From: Stereocaulon alpinum
Lineage: Eukaryota; Ascomycota; Lecanoromycetes; Lecanorales; Stereocaulaceae
Reading direction: 5' to 3'
Assembly (NCBI GenBank): GCA_018257865.1
Contig: JAEUBA010000235.1
Coordinates: forward strand, 1-20,005
DNA length: 20,005 nucleotides
Made by a program: the position numbers and the translations under genes. The notes beneath the pieces were generated by a model. It did no database searches. It was not told the origin of the DNA and saw nothing but the letters and a program-made list of their open reading frames with translations. Shown here one piece after another: positions 8,991-19,563 of the stretch; within the stretch, counting starts at the first letter, position 1; the number at the start of each line of letters is the position of its first letter.

Positions 8991-9404
8991 TTCCGGAGGC
9001 TAATGCTACCGTATTGAAAATCGAAAGAGCGTTCAAGTCTTAGATGTCAAGGACTGGTGATGGAGACGCAAGTGAGATATGTTTGATGATGAGACTCAAG
9101 ATATAGAGGTGGGCTTTTCCGCTGCATGTGAAAAGAAAATGGTAGAATTAGGAAATAGGAAGATTTATGTGAGGTGGGGGCAAAACTTTTTCCGGTGAGC
9201 CACCAACGGTAGAAAAGAGTGAATTCACGGGACAACCCTACAATAGATCAGCTGAGCCTGCAAGCGCGCCGTGAGTGCTCAGCACTGGTCAATTCTGAAG
9301 TCTTCGGTGGGGTAGAAGGATGAAATAATACTACAGCTTGTCCACTTTACCTAACTATCAAGCTACTTGTAAACTCCGTTCAAGCTGAAAAATTCTATTA
9401 TAGG
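8991..9404 (-). promoter_or_regulatory. Upstream region of the protease gene
   Basis: This is the 414-bp space between the protease start codon and the solo LTR. I see no clear TATA box at a standard distance and no repeated operator-like motif. The pyrimidine-rich stretches of the minus strand (for example opposite 9122-9190) would fit a fungal core promoter but are weak evidence. Confidence 0.3.
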
Positions 9405-9596
9405 TGTTACGAAATGATCCCATAGGGTCCCGTTTGGGCTGTTAGGGTTAGGTCTGATCTAACCGAATTAGGTTAGACTACCCGCCTGACGCCGACATCC
9501 CGCGGGAGTATACTTGTATGATAATCTTCCTCGATAGTTAGACTTAGAACAATCAACTATTATCATACATCATACATTTGACCCTGTGTCTTAACA
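9405..9596. mobile_element. Solo LTR, 192 bp, with 5-bp target duplication
   Basis: The element begins TGTTACGAAATG and ends GTGTCTTAACA, giving the short terminal inversion TGTTA...TAACA and the TG...CA ends of LTRs. It is flanked by identical ATAGG at 9400-9404 and 9597-9601. No internal retroelement sequence adjoins it, so it is a solo LTR left by recombination between two LTRs. It keeps many CA and TG dinucleotides, so it has escaped strong RIP. Whether the parent was copia or gypsy is not shown. Confidence 0.88.
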
Positions 9597-9601
9597 ATAG
9601 G

Positions 9602-9776
9602 TATATATCCCGAACTTAGGATCTAAAGTTGCCATTCCCATGACCGACGATAGGGAGCAGGGCCGCTTTAAAGTGAGCACCGAGCGAGCACCGAGCGAGC
9701 ACGGGGGAGCACGGGGGAGCATCGAGGGAGCACCGGGGGAGCACGGGGGAGCATGAGAGAGCAAGGAGGGAGCATA
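9602..9776. repeat. GAGCA minisatellite-bearing dispersed repeat, copy B
   Basis: The head tatatatcccgaacttagg and the block gggagcagggccgcttta match copy A. They are followed by about ten GAGCA units (gagcaccgagc and gagcacggggg variants) at 10-11 bp spacing. The tail shared by copies A and C is absent. The solo LTR inserted at its 5' edge: removing the LTR and one ATAGG rebuilds a TA-rich head like that of copy A. Confidence 0.8.
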
Positions 9777-9861
9777 TCAACGAAATGGGCTTTAGCGGGA
9801 GAGCAAAGCGGTGAGGCCTGAGTCAGCAGGTGGTCACGTGTTGGACTCGGTTCGGGGAAAC

Positions 9862-10079
9862 TATATATGTATTATATACACCCCAAGCTTAGGATTGGGG
9901 ATTACCATTTTCGATCAGGAAAGGGAGCAAGGCCGCCTTAGGGGGAGCAACGAGGGAGCAGGGGGGAGCACCGAGGGAGCACTGAGAGAGCAAGGGGGAG
10001 CACTGAGGGAGCACCGAGGGAGCAGGGGGACTATGAAGGGGCAGTGCAGGGGCGCAGCAAGTAGGAGCCTCAAATGGCT
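9862..10079. repeat. GAGCA minisatellite-bearing dispersed repeat, copy C
   Basis: The head tatatgtattatatacacccc, the block cttaggattggggattaccatt and gggagcaaggccgcctta match copies A and B, followed by about eight GAGCA units. The tail (ctatgaagggg, caggggcgcag, taggagcct, aaatggct) matches copy A. It lies about 85 bp after copy B in the same orientation. Overlapping open frames on both strands are low-complexity Pro/Ser/Leu/Cys or Gly/Glu translations of the repeat. Confidence 0.8.
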
Positions 10080-11010
10080 CCATCGACATCGGCTTGAGCT
10101 GCCCTCGTTGTTGCTCGGCATATTCAGCTTCTCCTGCTCCCTGACTGCACCTTCAGTGACGGATAAACAGCATCGCCGTTGGCAAGACACCAGCAAGGAG
10201 GCAGACTCACCTTGATAGCGTTGATAGCGTTGATGCCCTCCTTACCGGCCTACTGCTTCCTTCCAAAGACCCTAAAAGCGCAATGAAGTCTGTATAACCA
10301 CTCAACTCATATGTATCTCTTCAACATTGTCAAGAGAATTCTGTCTAGAGTCGGTAGCCTATTACTGATCCTACTGGCAAATGTCTATATACGGCAGCTT
10401 CGCATACAATCGCTTGGAAATGCCGATACAATAGTAAGGGAGCCGTCTGTAGCTCAAGCCCAAAAAAAGGCTCCAGCACGTTGTAGTCTGTATAGATCGT
10501 TTGAAGACACTGCACGTATATGCGCACAGCGTTATACTAGCACTTGATAGTAATTAACAGTCAGTTCGTATAAAAGTAGTTGATATTTGAAAGATAATTG
10601 ACGCGGTTTTGGTGGGAGTGGCCGGGTGACGTTATTATATATTACTAACCTACCTTAGGGGGGGCACAATAAGGGGACCCCCACCAAGCCCGCTCCTGCC
10701 TGTGCCGAGAGACGGCTTGGCGCTCCAGGCAGCATAAAACCTGGCGGCACTGCTTAGCCGACTAATGCAAGTCCAAGGTGGGTATGATCTCGTTCAGTCA
10801 TTCTCTGTTCTCCCTTTCATATTTTCATGGCATCAACCGTTTGTCCTGTCGTATCTGTTCTTGAATGTCTTGTGCTTTGCGACGAGTCCCGACGATTCCG
10901 TTGGTCAAATAATTTGCCACATAGGCGGGCTAAGCTCAGCCGTATTGATACTACAGACAACTTTCGCGCCGGATCGATAGTTACATGATTTTCAGCCACT
11001 AATCTAGCCA
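10080..11010. other. Intergenic stretch with no supported gene
   Basis: Balanced-composition sequence between the minisatellite repeat and the right AT-rich block. Open frames of 71-78 codons (10311-10547, 10765-10980) have no recognisable domains. A GC-rich patch at 10610-10745 holds an inverted pair CTGCCTG (10696-10702)/CAGGCAG (10726-10732) and a G-run at 10659-10665. CpA/TpG disappears at about 11010, which marks the edge of the RIP block. Confidence 0.5.
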
Positions 11011-11799
11011 TATAGAGTATAGATCGTACCTACTAGTATTATATAAGGTATTATAAGGGGTATATATATAATCTAACTATATTAGTAAATTATAGTTAAA
11101 GCGTAGTATTAATATTTTATATATAAATAGAGGGGAAGACTCTTTACTATAATAACCTACTAACTTTTACGCGTAAGAACTTAGTCTATATTATTATTAA
11201 TAATTATTAGTATAAAGGACGTTAAAATTCGCCTAATCTAGGATAACTAGTAAGTATAAAAGAGACTAAGATAATTAGTATATTTTAATAATATCTAATA
11301 CTTATAAAGGTATTATCTAGTACTAATAGGTATATATAAATAATAGTTACCTTAACTTAATAATTATATACTTATAAGTACTAGATAATACTTTATAGGT
11401 TATTAAGGTTATTTAGTAGATAGTAAAAGGATATATTAATAGAGAGGCTGAATACCTACCTAAGTATAGAGGTAATACGCTAAGCCTAATATAGATACCC
11501 GTAACCCTAAATAGACGTACCAAGTAATACGCTAAGATATAAGGTCTTTGGTAATAGCTATAATATATACTAGTAAATAAATAAAGCTATTATCCTAATA
11601 GCTACGCCTAAAGTAAAAGTACTACTAGACTACCTACTCTAGCTACTAGGATATTATAGCTATAATAGGCCTTTCCTACCCCTAAGGGGCTAGTAGCGGA
11701 TACTACGTCCTTCTTTATCCTCTAAATCTAACTATAAGTTTAACGGTAGGCCTATTTACCTCCTTATATTACCTTACTAATTCTTTAGTATTTAGTAGG
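11011..11799. other. RIP-mutated AT-rich DNA left of R copy 2
   Basis: AT-rich sequence with almost no CA or TG and many TA steps. It has no open frame of note. If R copy 2 is a nested insertion, as its target duplication suggests, this block is probably the continuation of the gypsy element at 13004 and above and may hold its 3' LTR, but I could not find matching LTR ends by eye. Confidence 0.5.
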
Positions 11800-12992
11800 T
11801 TGATTGATTAATTGGTTTATACGCCTATTCTAGTATCTATATATACTAATGAGGGTGTTCTATTACATTATTTGTGAAACTAGTAGATAGTACACGTAGT
11901 GTGCCTTTCCTAGCCGTAAGAGAAACCATAGTATAGTGCCTAGATAAAAACTCCCGCTTATCCTTAATAATATAATTGCTTTTAGTCTAGGGATTACACC
12001 CTAGGCCTCCTTAACACCGGTAACTCTTAACTGTGTTCTTTAATATTATACTAAGCGCTTTATAACATTATTTCCAATACTAACTATAATATACGCCCTT
12101 CGTACTATACTCAGCTCTTAAGGACCCTACTATATTCTTCTATATCCTTCAACTTTATTATAGCGCTGAGCGCCCTATAACTTTCTTTAACCTTTACTAT
12201 ATTAATACAGGGGGGGGGGAGGAGGGGGTATATAGCTATCCCGTAAGGGTTTAAGTTATTAGCGCTAATTAGTAGTATTTATTAGTATCCGTAGTAGTAC
12301 CGGATTTAGCTGTTCAGTAGTTTACTAGTTAAGGATATAAGAAAGGGGGGAAGCTATATACACCGCCTAGGAGGCCTATACTTATATAAAGAATTAGATA
12401 GTATAATATCCCGCTGGTCGTATTAGATAGTACTTACTTCTATCCTTATACACTTTACTTCAGGGGGGAGCTAACCCTTCAGCTTATAATTATAGTTATA
12501 TAGCGCCGCTTATACTAAAGGCTCGCCTAGCTACTTAGATAGGGGCCGTCCTTTTCTAAAATACGCCTTCTAATTTATAACTTAGTATATCCTTCTCTTA
12601 GTCCTGTATACCTATAACCCTAGCCTTCCCCTAGGATAGACTGCGCGTTAGTCTTAACTAGTAGATACGTATTAAGCGTACGTAGATATTAGATTTTTTA
12701 AATTAACGGCTAGGTAGGTGTTACCTATACTCTTTACTTATTAGGCTAAGATACTACACCTAATACTAATTCTTGCTGTCTAGTCTTAATCGTAGGGGAG
12801 GTATAATAGTCGTAGTAGAGTTAGGGTAGGTGTTATCGTATTACCCGAAAAACTCTGTATAGAGTTCTCAGCAACTACGCGACGTCTTAATATCGTTTAA
12901 CCTATAATATATTAGGGGAGACATCTCAGCTCTAAATAGGTATTCAGGTTCGTAGCTAGTACCGCGTACAGGTGTATCTCCATCGCTGGCCG
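11800..12992 (-). mobile_element. Family R dispersed repeat, copy 2 (LINE-like, 5'-truncated, nested)
   Basis: This copy is homologous to 1-1121 and, at its left end, to 19564-20005. The left end carries GATT units (two GATT plus one AATT, 11802-11813), that is, an AATC-type tail at the 3' end if read on the minus strand. An exact 11-bp duplication, TATTTAGTAGG, stands at 11789-11799 and 12993-13003, just outside the two independently judged ends. A long, stop-interrupted reading frame runs on the minus strand from 12990. A variable simple-repeat tail, a duplication longer than 5 bp and a 5' end shorter than copy 1 fit a non-LTR retrotransposon. The protein is not recognised. The copy keeps many CA/TG steps, unlike its flanks. 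Confidence 0.65.
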
Positions 12993-13199
12993 TATTTAGT
13001 AGGTAATAGTTAGGAATCTATATATTATCTTCTAGGCTATATCCTAACTACTATACTAAGTATTAGGTTAATTAACCCTAACCTTTATAGATTTACCTCT
13101 TTTAGAGTAACTTCTTAATTTTATATTCTATCTTACTATTAACTATAATAGGGGGAGTAGGTAGTTAATATTATTAATATAGATTATTTATAGGGTTAA

Positions 13200-14880
13200 T
13201 AGTAGGTTTAAGGTATATAATTAATATTACGTCGTAGATTTATATAATATTAGGTAGCTGTAGCTAGTATATAAGGCGACTAATACGTTCTAAGACCTTA
13301 AATAGTCCTATAAGCTATTAGCTAAGCTTCTTAGACGTAATACTAGGTACTTAGTACCCCTAATATAGACGTATATTAACTAAGTTACTAATATTAAAGA
13401 ATTTAGCTATATACTTAGAATTATAGTAGTCTTTTATACGTAGAGAGGTAAATATAATAGCGTCTTTTATATTAATATAAGAAGGCTAGTATTTAGTTAT
13501 TACTACTAGTGCCCTGCTAGGTACTATAGGTACTAAGGTAATAGTAGGAGGTACTATAGTAACGGCGGGAGTTACTAGTATAGGAGGTATTAGTAAAGGA
13601 GGTGTTAGTAATAGCCTTTATAACGAGGCCCTTTTTATTATATTTACTTATATATTATTTACCTTATTATTAGAAGGCTTTAGTAGGTCTAATACCTCCT
13701 ATATCCTAAAACTATATAAGACCTTTATAGGCGTCTTATTAGTAGAACTATATTTTATAGAGTTATTTAAGGTAGTAGTTATCTAAGGTAAGATAGATAG
13801 CTATTAGCCCTTATACTTAATAGAATAGTAGTAGAGTATTATTTCAGCTATCTAGTTAGATTATTCTAACTAACTATTAGTCTAAGGATACTAGGTAGTT
13901 AAATATATTAAATTAACTTTTAAGTAGCTAAAGATTTATCTCTATAATTTACTAATAAACTTATAATTATAGTTTAAGATAATTACCTAAGGTAAACCTT
14001 AGTTAATATTAGCGAGTTTATTAAGAAGCTAGATAGCTTAATCCTTAGTAGCCTATATAGACTTACCTAAAATAAGGGTAACTACCTTAGATAGCTTATA
14101 TATAGCTATTAGAATATAGTTAAAGCCTTCCGCTATTAGGGGAAGTATTAGGATAAAGTTAATAATAATTATATAGAATAGATGAGCTAGGATAAGGATT
14201 AATTATAGTAATCTATATAGTTAATACCTAGGTATTTAGTTTAACTAATAGCTTAGGTAGTAGCAAATAAACTTATAGAGCTTTTTTAATATATTATAAA
14301 TATATATACCCTCTATAAGCCTCTTATAAATATAAGCGTAGCCTAGATACCCTATCTTATTATAAGTAAGCTTAAATACTTCTACTTTTATAGTAGGCGT
14401 TAGTATATATAGACGCAGCCCTTATTTATTATCTTAGAAGTATAGTACTTAGTTAATAATTTTATACGCCAGCTTAGTAGTATTTTTACCTAGGTCCTTA
14501 TTTTACTTAACTATTTTTATGACTTGTGACTACCTAGGCTCTTCTTAATAGCTGGTAATAAGTTATTTATAAAAGGGTTAGCTTATTTATATAAGGCTAA
14601 CTAGGAAGTACCTTATAAATAAGGTATCTAGTTTACCCTTTAAGTCCTAATTAGGATAATAGTTATAACTTACTAGCCTTAATAAGGCGTTTAGTACGAC
14701 GTTTGTCTTACCTAGCTTATAGTAGACGTCTAATTAAAATCTCTATAGATATTCTAATACCCTAATAAGGCAGAGGTTTAGCTTTTTAATAGATATTATA
14801 TTTAGACTAGTTTACCTTATAATTAAGATAGTAGTTAAGTAATTAATATAGATGATTATTATAGGCTTTTATATAGCTTT
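13200..14880 (-). pseudogene. gypsy pol, RNase H end and integrase
   Basis: From right to left: the RNase H end (14640-14880) contains the Y-K-L-G-K-T-N-V-V-x-N-A-L segment, corresponding to the family's YRPGKTNVVPDALSR. The integrase zinc-binding module (about 14230-14400) reads EVFKLTYNKIGYLGY, then Y-K-R-L, C-Y-Y-L-S-Y; His and Cys have become Tyr, as C-to-T and G-to-A change predicts. The catalytic core has N-F-I-L-I-L-P (family DFIL) at about 14150 and W/*-G-L-P-x-V-I-I-L-D at about 13960. The C-terminal module L-F-K-V-L-E-R-I-S-R-L lies at about 13270. Stops occur throughout and no functional product is possible. Confidence 0.88.
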
Positions 14881-15025
14881 AATTATATAATAGACCTTCT
14901 TAATAACTTAGATAAGCCCTACTATCTTAAGCTTTATTAGCTAATACCTAGTTTCTACTTTAGTAAGTAGATAGCTAAGGAATAGGATTAATTATTAAGA
15001 CTTCTACTTTAGGAAGTCTATTAGG
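14881..15025 (-). pseudogene. gypsy pol, RNase H core (left of nested LTR)
   Basis: The minus strand reads I-D-F-L, L-L-T-K-V-E-T-R-Y, L-I-K-L-K-I-V-G-L and V-I-K-K-V, the RNase H core of fungal gypsy elements (family text of the type LT-x-AE-x-x-Y-x-x-T-E-L-E-x-x-x-L-V-W). The domain is cut at 15025 by the inserted LTR and its upstream part resumes at 15386. Confidence 0.8.
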
Positions 15026-15380
15026 TGTTACGGGTAACCCCGTAAGGTCACGGGCAAGGTATATAATAGGGTTAGTAGGTAAAGGATACTTAGGAGAGGA
15101 CCTAGTAATATAAGTAATCTAGGGTATATTAGGTAGATTATAGAGTAATATAGTAGATATAGGGCTAAATCACCTAGATTATATTAGGGCTTAGTATAAT
15201 TAATAGTAAATATATAAGGAAGGGGTTTTCCTTTAGTAGAATAATTCTTTCCTTATATTTAACTTATATAATAGAGAGGAGTCTTAGCTGAAGATAATTT
15301 AACGACTATCTATCTCTATTACCTTCTAGTGCTTAATACACTATATGATTTACCCGTAGGAGTTAAACTACCCCGTTATA
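15026..15380. mobile_element. Solo LTR, 355 bp, nested in gypsy pol
   Basis: The element begins TGTTACGGGTAACCCC and ends CTACCCCGTTATA. The ends are inverted (TGTTACGGG against CCCCGTTA-[C/T]-A), and the final CA appears as TA, as RIP would produce. Identical TTAGG stands at 15021-15025 and 15381-15385. The gypsy translation is interrupted exactly here: RNase H text stops on one side and resumes on the other. The first 40 bases keep CA steps (gtcacgggcaagg) that the surrounding gypsy lacks. Confidence 0.85.
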
Positions 15381-15385
15381 TTAGG

Positions 15386-16500
15386 CCTATTTAGGTTGAA
15401 GTAGGTATTAATAAAGGTCCTTATTATACTTTATTATCTATTATATAGTAAATAACGGCTCTTAAGCCCTACTCCTTATTAGCGTCTAGATTAATAAAGA
15501 GTTAACGCTACTTATTAAAGTAGTAGAGTATACTAGGCGAGGTAAAAAGCTTTTAAAGTTAGTAAAAGGTATTAAACTCCTTTAGAGTAGGAATAAGTAC
15601 CTTTAGTCTACTTACTTACTTTTTACGTACGTTACCCCTAATAGTAATAGACTTCCCTAGTAAAGTCTTCCGCTATAATAATAGCTTAACTATTATAATA
15701 TAGTAGGTAATATACTACTATAAATACCCTATTATACTTAGGTACGTTTTAAGTAAGCTAAGAGTAGTTAGGAATAATAGTATTAAGATAGTAGCTAGTT
15801 TTTTAGTAGCTGTAATAAGGCTAAGGGTATCTACTTTTTACCTAAGTAGGTAAATTAATAGGAACCCTAGAAAGGACTTCTTAGGTAATAGATATATATT
15901 ACTCTTATCTAATACCTTAAAGACCTAGTATAGGTATTTAATATACTATTTTAGGGAGGTAGAAAAGATTATAATATTATTTATATATACTTAATAAAAG
16001 TAATAGAAGTCATAAAGTATTATATTAATTATTTATTAAATATAAGTTAGGGAGTTATAGAATCTTATAATTAATATATTAAAGGTCTCTTAGCCTAAAT
16101 ATAAGGTAATTATAAGGTAATATCTATAGTCTTACTTTACTTACTATTAGTAGAAGAAACTAGTAGTATTATTAGTACTAATATATAGAGCCTCTTATAG
16201 TAAGATAAGGATTTTAAACTATAAAGGGACTAGGTAGGTATTAGGTATAGTAATTTTATTTAATACCCTATTATCTATAACTACTTAGCCTTTTAACCCT
16301 TTAATAGTATTTTTCTAGATAATAAAATAGGGGAAAGAGAATAGTATAGAGGTAGTAGTCTATTTTAATCTATTTTATATATATAGCTTATTAAATTCCT
16401 TATTAATAACCTCTCTATCTTATTAGCCTAGCGGATATACGCGTACCTAGCCTAGCTTATAAAGTTCTTCTTAATTATCTAGTAGGGGGATTTCTATATA
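15386..16500 (-). pseudogene. gypsy pol, reverse transcriptase and start of RNase H
   Basis: The RT entry segment R-V-Y-P-L-G-x-x-D-R-E-V-I-N-K-E-F lies at about 16400-16480. The catalytic motif reads Y-I-N-N-I-I-I-F-S (YINN at 15976-15987) where active elements have Y-[VIL]-D-D. Thumb-like text L-L-P-K-K-S-F-L-G-F follows at about 15890. RNase H begins with L-F-I-N-L-D-A-N-K-E at about 15490 and runs to the nested LTR. Stop codons are frequent. The two Asp-to-Asn replacements alone would abolish polymerase activity. Confidence 0.88.
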
Positions 16501-17899
16501 TTAAGATTCTAGGACCCTAATAATATTACTAGTATCTTTTTATAGATTAGGAAACTTATTAATAATAGTAACTATCTTAGCTACTAATTAGGTAGCTCTT
16601 TTAAAGATTATAATACCTATTAGATATATAATTTTAGAAGTAATCTACTTACTTAAGCTATTAAGACCCTTATTTTTAGCTACTAAAGATATTATAATAG
16701 TAGCTATAAAGGCTATTATAGTAGTAAGTAGTATTTATACCCTAAATTATAACTTACTTAGTGTTTTAGTAGGCGGCTTACTTGTTAATATCTTATTATT
16801 AGGATTTACTAGGAAGTATCCTACTAGCTTATATTTAGTAACCTTACTAAGTACTTAATTATAATTAAGTATAATAGGTATATCTATATTATTATATATA
16901 AAGATATAGGATAGGCTAGTGTTAATAATATAGATATAAGGGGATAGATTATCTAGAGTATCTAGTTTAAAGATAAAGTCTTAGTCTTAAGGTAGGCGTA
17001 ATAAGTAATAGTAACTACTTATTATAGGAATAGCGTAGTTTATATAAGGCGGAATAGTTATTCTCTTCCTAATAAATACTAACGCTAATATTTATAGACT
17101 ATATTAATTAACCTAGACTAGGATAGTAAGGTATTAGTAGGACCTAATTTTTAGTATATCTATAGTAAAGTTAAGTATTATATATTTTAGCTTTAAGATA
17201 TTAACGCTAATTAAGGCCTTAGCTAATAGGTCTCCTATAATATAAAATTCTTATTCTATTAGGGCTATTTAGGTATTACCTACCTTATTAAGGCCTTTAA
17301 AGAATATAGGTATCTTAGTAAATTCACTTATATTATACTTCTTATTACTAATACCTCTTATAGTTATAGGTATAAGTATCTTAGCTATAATAGTATATAG
17401 GTAACTAGTAAGTAAAAAGTTATAATTAATTAGACTTACTTAAGTACTAGAGTTAGTATAGACGTTATACTTAAGACTATTAAAGGTAAAAGCTATTAGG
17501 ATAGTAATATAATAGTATCTATAAAAGCTATAGCCGTTAATAGTAATATCTACTAAGTTAGATTATATTAATAGGGAAGTAGATAGTACCCTATCTATAT
17601 TATTAAAAGTACTTAATAGGATAGCTAAGCCTTTTCTTAGCCTATTAGAAGATAAATAGCCTAAATAAATATATTTATATAATATATTATTTAATTTAAA
17701 TAAGGTAGAGTAGTTATAATATCTAAATTTAAGCTACTTAATCTTATCTAATATACCTATTATAGCTTTAGGGTTAATAAAATAACTTTTAATAGTATCT
17801 TCTTCCTTCCCTTCCTTACTAAAGGCTTTTATAGGGCCTATCTATTAATCTATTTAAGACTAATAGACCCCTTAATAGTAGCCTTCCTTATATATATTA

Positions 17900-19278
17900 T
17901 ATTATTCCTAGTTATTAAGGACCTTATTTTCTTTATTTATATCCTTAGATATTACTTAATAGGCCCGTATACCCTAAGGATATTATATTAGGAAAGGCTT
18001 TTAGTAAGGGTTCTTACTATTAATATTTAAGGTCTAGGAGGTCCTAGCTAATATATTTATATTTCTACTAATAATCTATAGCTATTAATAACTATTAGGA
18101 AGGGTTCGGGACTAGATATTTTACTAGGGCTACTATTACTAGGAGTTATTATTACTATAGTTTTATAAGTTAAAGGAAGGGTTACTATAAGGTCTACTCC
18201 TATAAGGATTTAATAAATACCTAAAAGGCCTAAAAGGCCCTAAGTAGCCGCTAAATCCTTAATTAGGACTTCGCTAATATAGATTTAAGTTAAATAGAGG
18301 CGGATAATTAGAATTAGAAGAATATTAACTTTATTTACCTAGTTATAGCTATAGCTATTTACCTTATAGTACTATAGACTATAATATCTTAGTATACTTC
18401 CTATAGATATTAAACTAAATATCTTTCTAGTAGTAAAGCTTACTTAATAGACTACTAATAGTAGAGGAGTTAGTTAGATATAGTAGATCCCTCTATAACT
18501 TACTATCTATATACTCGTATATAAGTAAAACTTAAGCTACCTCTATAACAGTAATACTAGCGTTTTTACTATTAAATATAATAGTATTAATATAGTTAGC
18601 TAGGTCACGTCTATTTCTAGTATCTTTAATAGTATATCTAATAGACTCGAGTAAAGTAAGAGACTTCCTAGAGGAGTTATAAAATTAGGCTTTTAGGCTA
18701 TAGTACTATTAGTTAACCCTATTAAAGTTATTATAAAGCCTAGATTTAATAAGGTTATTTAATTAGTTAGTATACTAGTTATTTACTACCTTAAGAAGGT
18801 AGGTATTTATATTTTATTTTAAGGTAGTAGCGTCTATAGTAGAAGCCTTTACCTAAAGATAGTTAGTAAAGCTAAATATATTATAATAGATATTATATAT
18901 ATCTTTTACTTCTACTAGTAGTATATTAGGATTAGGGTTAAAGTATCTAATATCTTAGGGGCGGAAGCTTAAATAAGGAGCTTATTATACTACTATAGCC
19001 GCTAATTACTACCTAATAATAGCTTAGGTCCTATTAAAGATATTTATTACTTTAGTAATAATAGAGGCTATTTCACCTTATTAGGCGTTAGAGAAGGTAG
19101 TTACTATACTTAGTAGTAGAGTACTATTATTTAATAGTATTAGGGTAGGTTTAAACTCTATAGGTATAATTCTAGCTTCTTTAAGGTTAAGATATTAGAC
19201 TTAGATATCTATATTAAAATAGTACTTATTAATAACCTACTTAGGAGGGAAGCGAGGTATATCTACTTTAGTAGACAT
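17900..19278 (-). pseudogene. gypsy gag-like region
   Basis: The minus-strand ATG at 19276-19278 starts a frame reading M-S-T-K-V-D-I-P-R-F-P-P-K. It continues for about 450 codons with TAG/TAA stops at likely Gln positions, through segments such as Y-T-I-K-D-T-x-N-R-R-D-L-A-N-Y-I, which fit Gag of fungal gypsy elements. Position (5' of RT) supports gag. The boundary with pol at 16500-17900 (presumably protease and linker) is not resolved. Confidence 0.6.
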
Positions 19279-19563
19279 AGCTCTTATTTATTATCTTATA
19301 GATAACTTAGGTATACTATTATCCTCTAGGTTTAAAGGGAGGTCTCCTAGATATAAATAATTAGTAGTGAGGTATCTAATAGCTTAATAGCTATTAGCTA
19401 AGAGGTTATTAGCTATAGGATTTCCTAACTTAATAAAAGAATTAGTTTAATACGCCTAGTAGATTAATTAGTTAACTACTACTAGGTCTAGAGCTAGCTT
19501 AGTAGCGTATTAGGTAAGATAACTACTCTAATATAATAATAAGTAGAAAGTAAGTAGTAAATA

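Larger units (their letters stand above)
13004..19563 (-). mobile_element. RIP-saturated Ty3/gypsy retrotransposon (internal region)
   Basis: Minus-strand translation shows gag, reverse transcriptase, RNase H and integrase in Ty3/gypsy order, from high to low coordinates, all broken by stops that stand mainly at former Gln or Trp codons. CpA and TpG are nearly absent: between 15541 and 15840 I count one. The element's own LTRs were not identified. The outer limits are therefore set by R copies 2 and 3 and are approximate. A solo LTR of another family interrupts it at 15026-15380. Confidence 0.85.

Noticed and set aside
9811..10215. 134-codon open frame (+) and overlapping minus-strand frames with Gly/Glu or Pro/Ser/Cys/Leu repeats
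   Set aside because: They are translations of the GAGCA minisatellite in several frames; codon content follows the repeat and no start, intron or domain supports a gene.
10311..10547. 78-codon open frame with a hydrophobic N-terminus that could look like a small secreted protein
   Set aside because: The hydrophobic stretch contains charged residues, there is no clear cleavage site or Cys pattern, and frames of this length are expected by chance.
10696..10732. Inverted pair CTGCCTG/CAGGCAG as a possible structured RNA or attachment site
   Set aside because: Only seven paired bases with a 23-base loop in a GC-rich patch; within chance expectation and without neighbours that would use it.
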